Of a stretch of DNA of 16,258 nucleotides, positions 14,917 to 16,258 are shown piece after piece. Positions within the stretch are counted from its first letter, which is position 1. Each line of letters opens with the position of its first letter. This DNA comes from an uncultured Mucilaginibacter sp. (GTDB taxonomy: Bacteria; Bacteroidota; Bacteroidia; Sphingobacteriales; Sphingobacteriaceae). Made by a program: the position numbers and the translations under genes. Location: the NCBI RefSeq assembly GCF_946481715.1, contig NZ_CAMLOV010000131.1:1-16258 (forward strand), read 5' to 3'. The notes under the pieces are model-generated. The model had not been told where the DNA came from, made no database searches, and saw only the letters and a program-made list of their open reading frames with translations.

Positions 14917-15729
14917 TTAATGATCAGTATCCAATAGTTGCTTGATCTCTATGTTCCTGAAATCCACGGGTTGTCCCTCGCTTTGCAATGCAATAAAACC
15001 ACTGCTTAGTAGAGTTCCATTTTGTTTGTACTTTGGATCGTAGCCTTTTACCACCCCACCGCCAATAGTAGGTCTGGAGTATTGCAGCACGGTATCGCCG
15101 TTGATAATATGCGTTATTAGTTTGTTGCCCTGAACAATCAGTTCCCCCTTTACCCACTGCTCACCATCATAAGTTTTGGAAGTAGAATTGATACAATGGT
15201 CGGGCGAAACTTGGCCCTTATAAACAACATCGGTACCGGGTGAGCACATATTCCCGGTTGGCCTTGGTTTCCCGTCACCCAAACCGCCCAATAACTGCAT
15301 TTCAATCGATATGGGCCAGTCCTGGTCCTTCAGCATCGTCCTGGGGTCCTGTGAATGGAACATTACGCCGCTGTTGAGCAGCGTGTAGTCTGGTGCGCCT
15401 TTTTGTTGTTTACCAACAAAACGGTACTCAAACCGCAGTTTAAAATGAGAGAATGGTGTTTTGTAATACAGATGCCCAAACTGATCGTTAAAATCGCCGT
15501 ACTGGTCATAGCTGACCCTGATCATGCCATCTTCCACTCTGAATGTATTACCATAGTTTTCGCCAACCAGGTGGTGATTGATCTTTACAAACCAATCGTT
15601 AATATCAGCGCCATTAAATAGCTTCTTCCAGCCTTTGCCGGTATCGCCTGCAACGGCAAGCTTTTTTGTATTAGAACAGCCCAATATGAGCAGGCAGGAA
15701 AAGATAAAAAAGGTTTGCGTTTTTTTCAT
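14917..15729 (-). CDS. DUF1080 (3-keto-disaccharide hydrolase family) lipoprotein
   Basis: The 270-residue product has a lipoprotein signal peptide with lipobox LILGC (Cys18). The rest is one concanavalin-like beta-sandwich of the DUF1080 family (PF06439): GWKKLFNGADINDWFVK (33-49), FRVEDGMIRV, LNSGVMFHSQDP (118-129), WPISIEMQLLGG (138-149) and the end motif GFIALQSEGQPVDFRNIEI (244-262). Family members studied so far hydrolyse 3-keto-glycosides, or are found beside sugar 3-dehydrogenases; no dehydrogenase lies in this window. The residues after Cys18 (SNTKKL) carry no acidic export signal, so a periplasmic place is likely. The upstream gene on the same strand is a GH2 enzyme 125 bases away, which suggests a shared sugar-degradation context. 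Confidence 0.9.
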   Translation of the reverse strand: MKKTQTFFIFSCLLILGCSNTKKLAVAGDTGKGWKKLFNGADINDWFVKINHHLVGENYGNTFRVEDGMIRVSYDQYGDFNDQFGHLYYKTPFSHFKLRFEYRFVGKQQKGAPDYTLLNSGVMFHSQDPRTMLKDQDWPISIEMQLLGGLGDGKPRPTGNMCSPGTDVVYKGQVSPDHCINSTSKTYDGEQWVKGELIVQGNKLITHIINGDTVLQYSRPTIGGGVVKGYDPKYKQNGTLLSSGFIALQSEGQPVDFRNIEIKQLLDTDH

Positions 15730-15854
15730 GGGTGATGGCTGTCTGTATTATTATTTATAAATTTAATACTTTTTAACCGGTATTTTAACCGACCGGCAGG
15801 CAATGGGCGCTAAGCATCCACTGTACCGGCAAATATATTTCACCTGATTTCGTT

Positions 15855-16258
15855 TTACTTGCTCTTTCCAGAAACTGCTTTGATATTTAAAACGGCCGCG
15901 GATAATTTATCCGAACTAACCACCAATTTAATGTCACCGGAATCATGGGTGCTTCTAATTACAACTAAAGCCCGCCCGTGCCAGGCTTTATGCGTGTTAC
16001 CAACATAAGGGTCCGTATCTTTCAAATCCGCATTGGCAACTCCGGCAATTGTTCCCTGCCCTTCAATTTTAAAGCTAAGGCGGTTTGCAGCATTTGGCTG
16101 TAGTGTACCGTCTTTGTCGGTTACCTCAATAGTAACATACGATAAATCCTGCCCGTCGGCCGTTATCTCTTTCCTATCAGCAATTACTTTTATCTTTGCG
16201 GCATCGCCGGAAGTTTGCAAAACGGTTGTTTCAATTTCCTTACCGTTGTCCACACCGA
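15855..16258 (-). CDS. GH2 beta-galactosidase-type protein, C-terminal part (cut by window edge)
   Basis: The frame is open from the stop at 15855 to the window edge, so the start lies outside; an internal GTG at 16253 is not the real start. The visible 134 codons form the C-terminal beta-sandwich of GH2 enzymes of the DUF4982-containing group (Glyco_hydro2_C5 type): ADRKEITADGQDLSYVTIEV, TDKDGTLQPNAANRLSFKIE, GQGTIAGVANAD and YVGNTHKAWHGRALVVIRS are characteristic. Members are exported beta-galactosidases, beta-glucuronidases or related enzymes. The catalytic barrel is not in view, so activity and intactness cannot be judged. It is followed by the DUF1080 lipoprotein gene on the same strand. 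Confidence 0.85.
   Translation of the reverse strand, partial: GVDNGKEIETTVLQTSGDAAKIKVIADRKEITADGQDLSYVTIEVTDKDGTLQPNAANRLSFKIEGQGTIAGVANADLKDTDPYVGNTHKAWHGRALVVIRSTHDSGDIKLVVSSDKLSAAVLNIKAVSGKSK

Noticed and set aside
15830..15837. TATATTTG on the minus strand as promoter of the DUF1080 gene
   Set aside because: It matches the -7 consensus but no TTG lies 19-21 bases upstream, and AT-rich intergenic DNA gives such matches by chance.
1..16258. CRISPR arrays, tRNA or rRNA genes, intact insertion sequences
   Set aside because: No regularly spaced repeats, no tRNA-like cloverleaf and no transposase were recognised on reading.

Overview
The window looks like a chromosomal piece from a soil or plant-associated Bacteroidota, most likely a Sphingobacteriaceae member such as Mucilaginibacter or Pedobacter. 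This rests on the density of secreted glycoside hydrolases with MKK-type leaders, A/T-rich translation starts without a clear Shine-Dalgarno, two promoters fitting the Bacteroidota pattern TTG-N20-TAnnTTTG, and the protein families present. The genus is an inference from family content, not from a marker gene.

Left part (1-5193, all minus strand): a hemicellulose/pectin side-chain degradation cluster. In transcription order it holds a GH27 alpha-galactosidase remnant that has lost its N-terminal third, a GH43 enzyme with a C-terminal CBM6-like module, a GH51 alpha-L-arabinofuranosidase, and the first 17 codons of another exported protein. The GH43 and GH51 genes share a block of about 163 bp covering promoter region, leader and signal peptide, although the mature enzymes are unrelated. 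No SusC/SusD pair lies in the window.

Middle part (5471-6865): an AraC-type regulator with a cupin sensor domain, divergent from a phytanoyl-CoA dioxygenase-like gene that breaks down exactly where the iron-binding motif should be. Broken genes on both sides of the regulator suggest past local rearrangement.

Centre (6998-12910, minus): a tight three-gene operon and the most interesting part of the window. The order is (1) a lipoprotein with a GH5/GH2-like barrel and an Ig-like tail, (2) a cellulose-synthase-like GT2 polymerase fused across an extra membrane helix to a periplasmic copy of the same barrel plus Ig architecture, and (3) a membrane-anchored protein with two tandem GH26-like domains. 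In the lipoprotein both catalytic Glu residues are present; in the synthase-fused copy both are Ser. In the GH26 pair the second copy keeps both Glu and the first has lost them. One catalytic and one pseudo-catalytic version of each fold therefore sit beside a polysaccharide synthase. I infer an undescribed exopolysaccharide synthesis and trimming or secretion system; the polymer cannot be read from the sequence.

Right part (13329-16258): a HxlR regulator divergent from an NmrA-type NAD(P)-binding protein, with two interleaved promoters flanked by matching AACTATC inverted repeats. After these come a DUF1080 (3-keto-disaccharide hydrolase family) lipoprotein and the C-terminal end of a GH2 beta-galactosidase-type protein that runs off the window.
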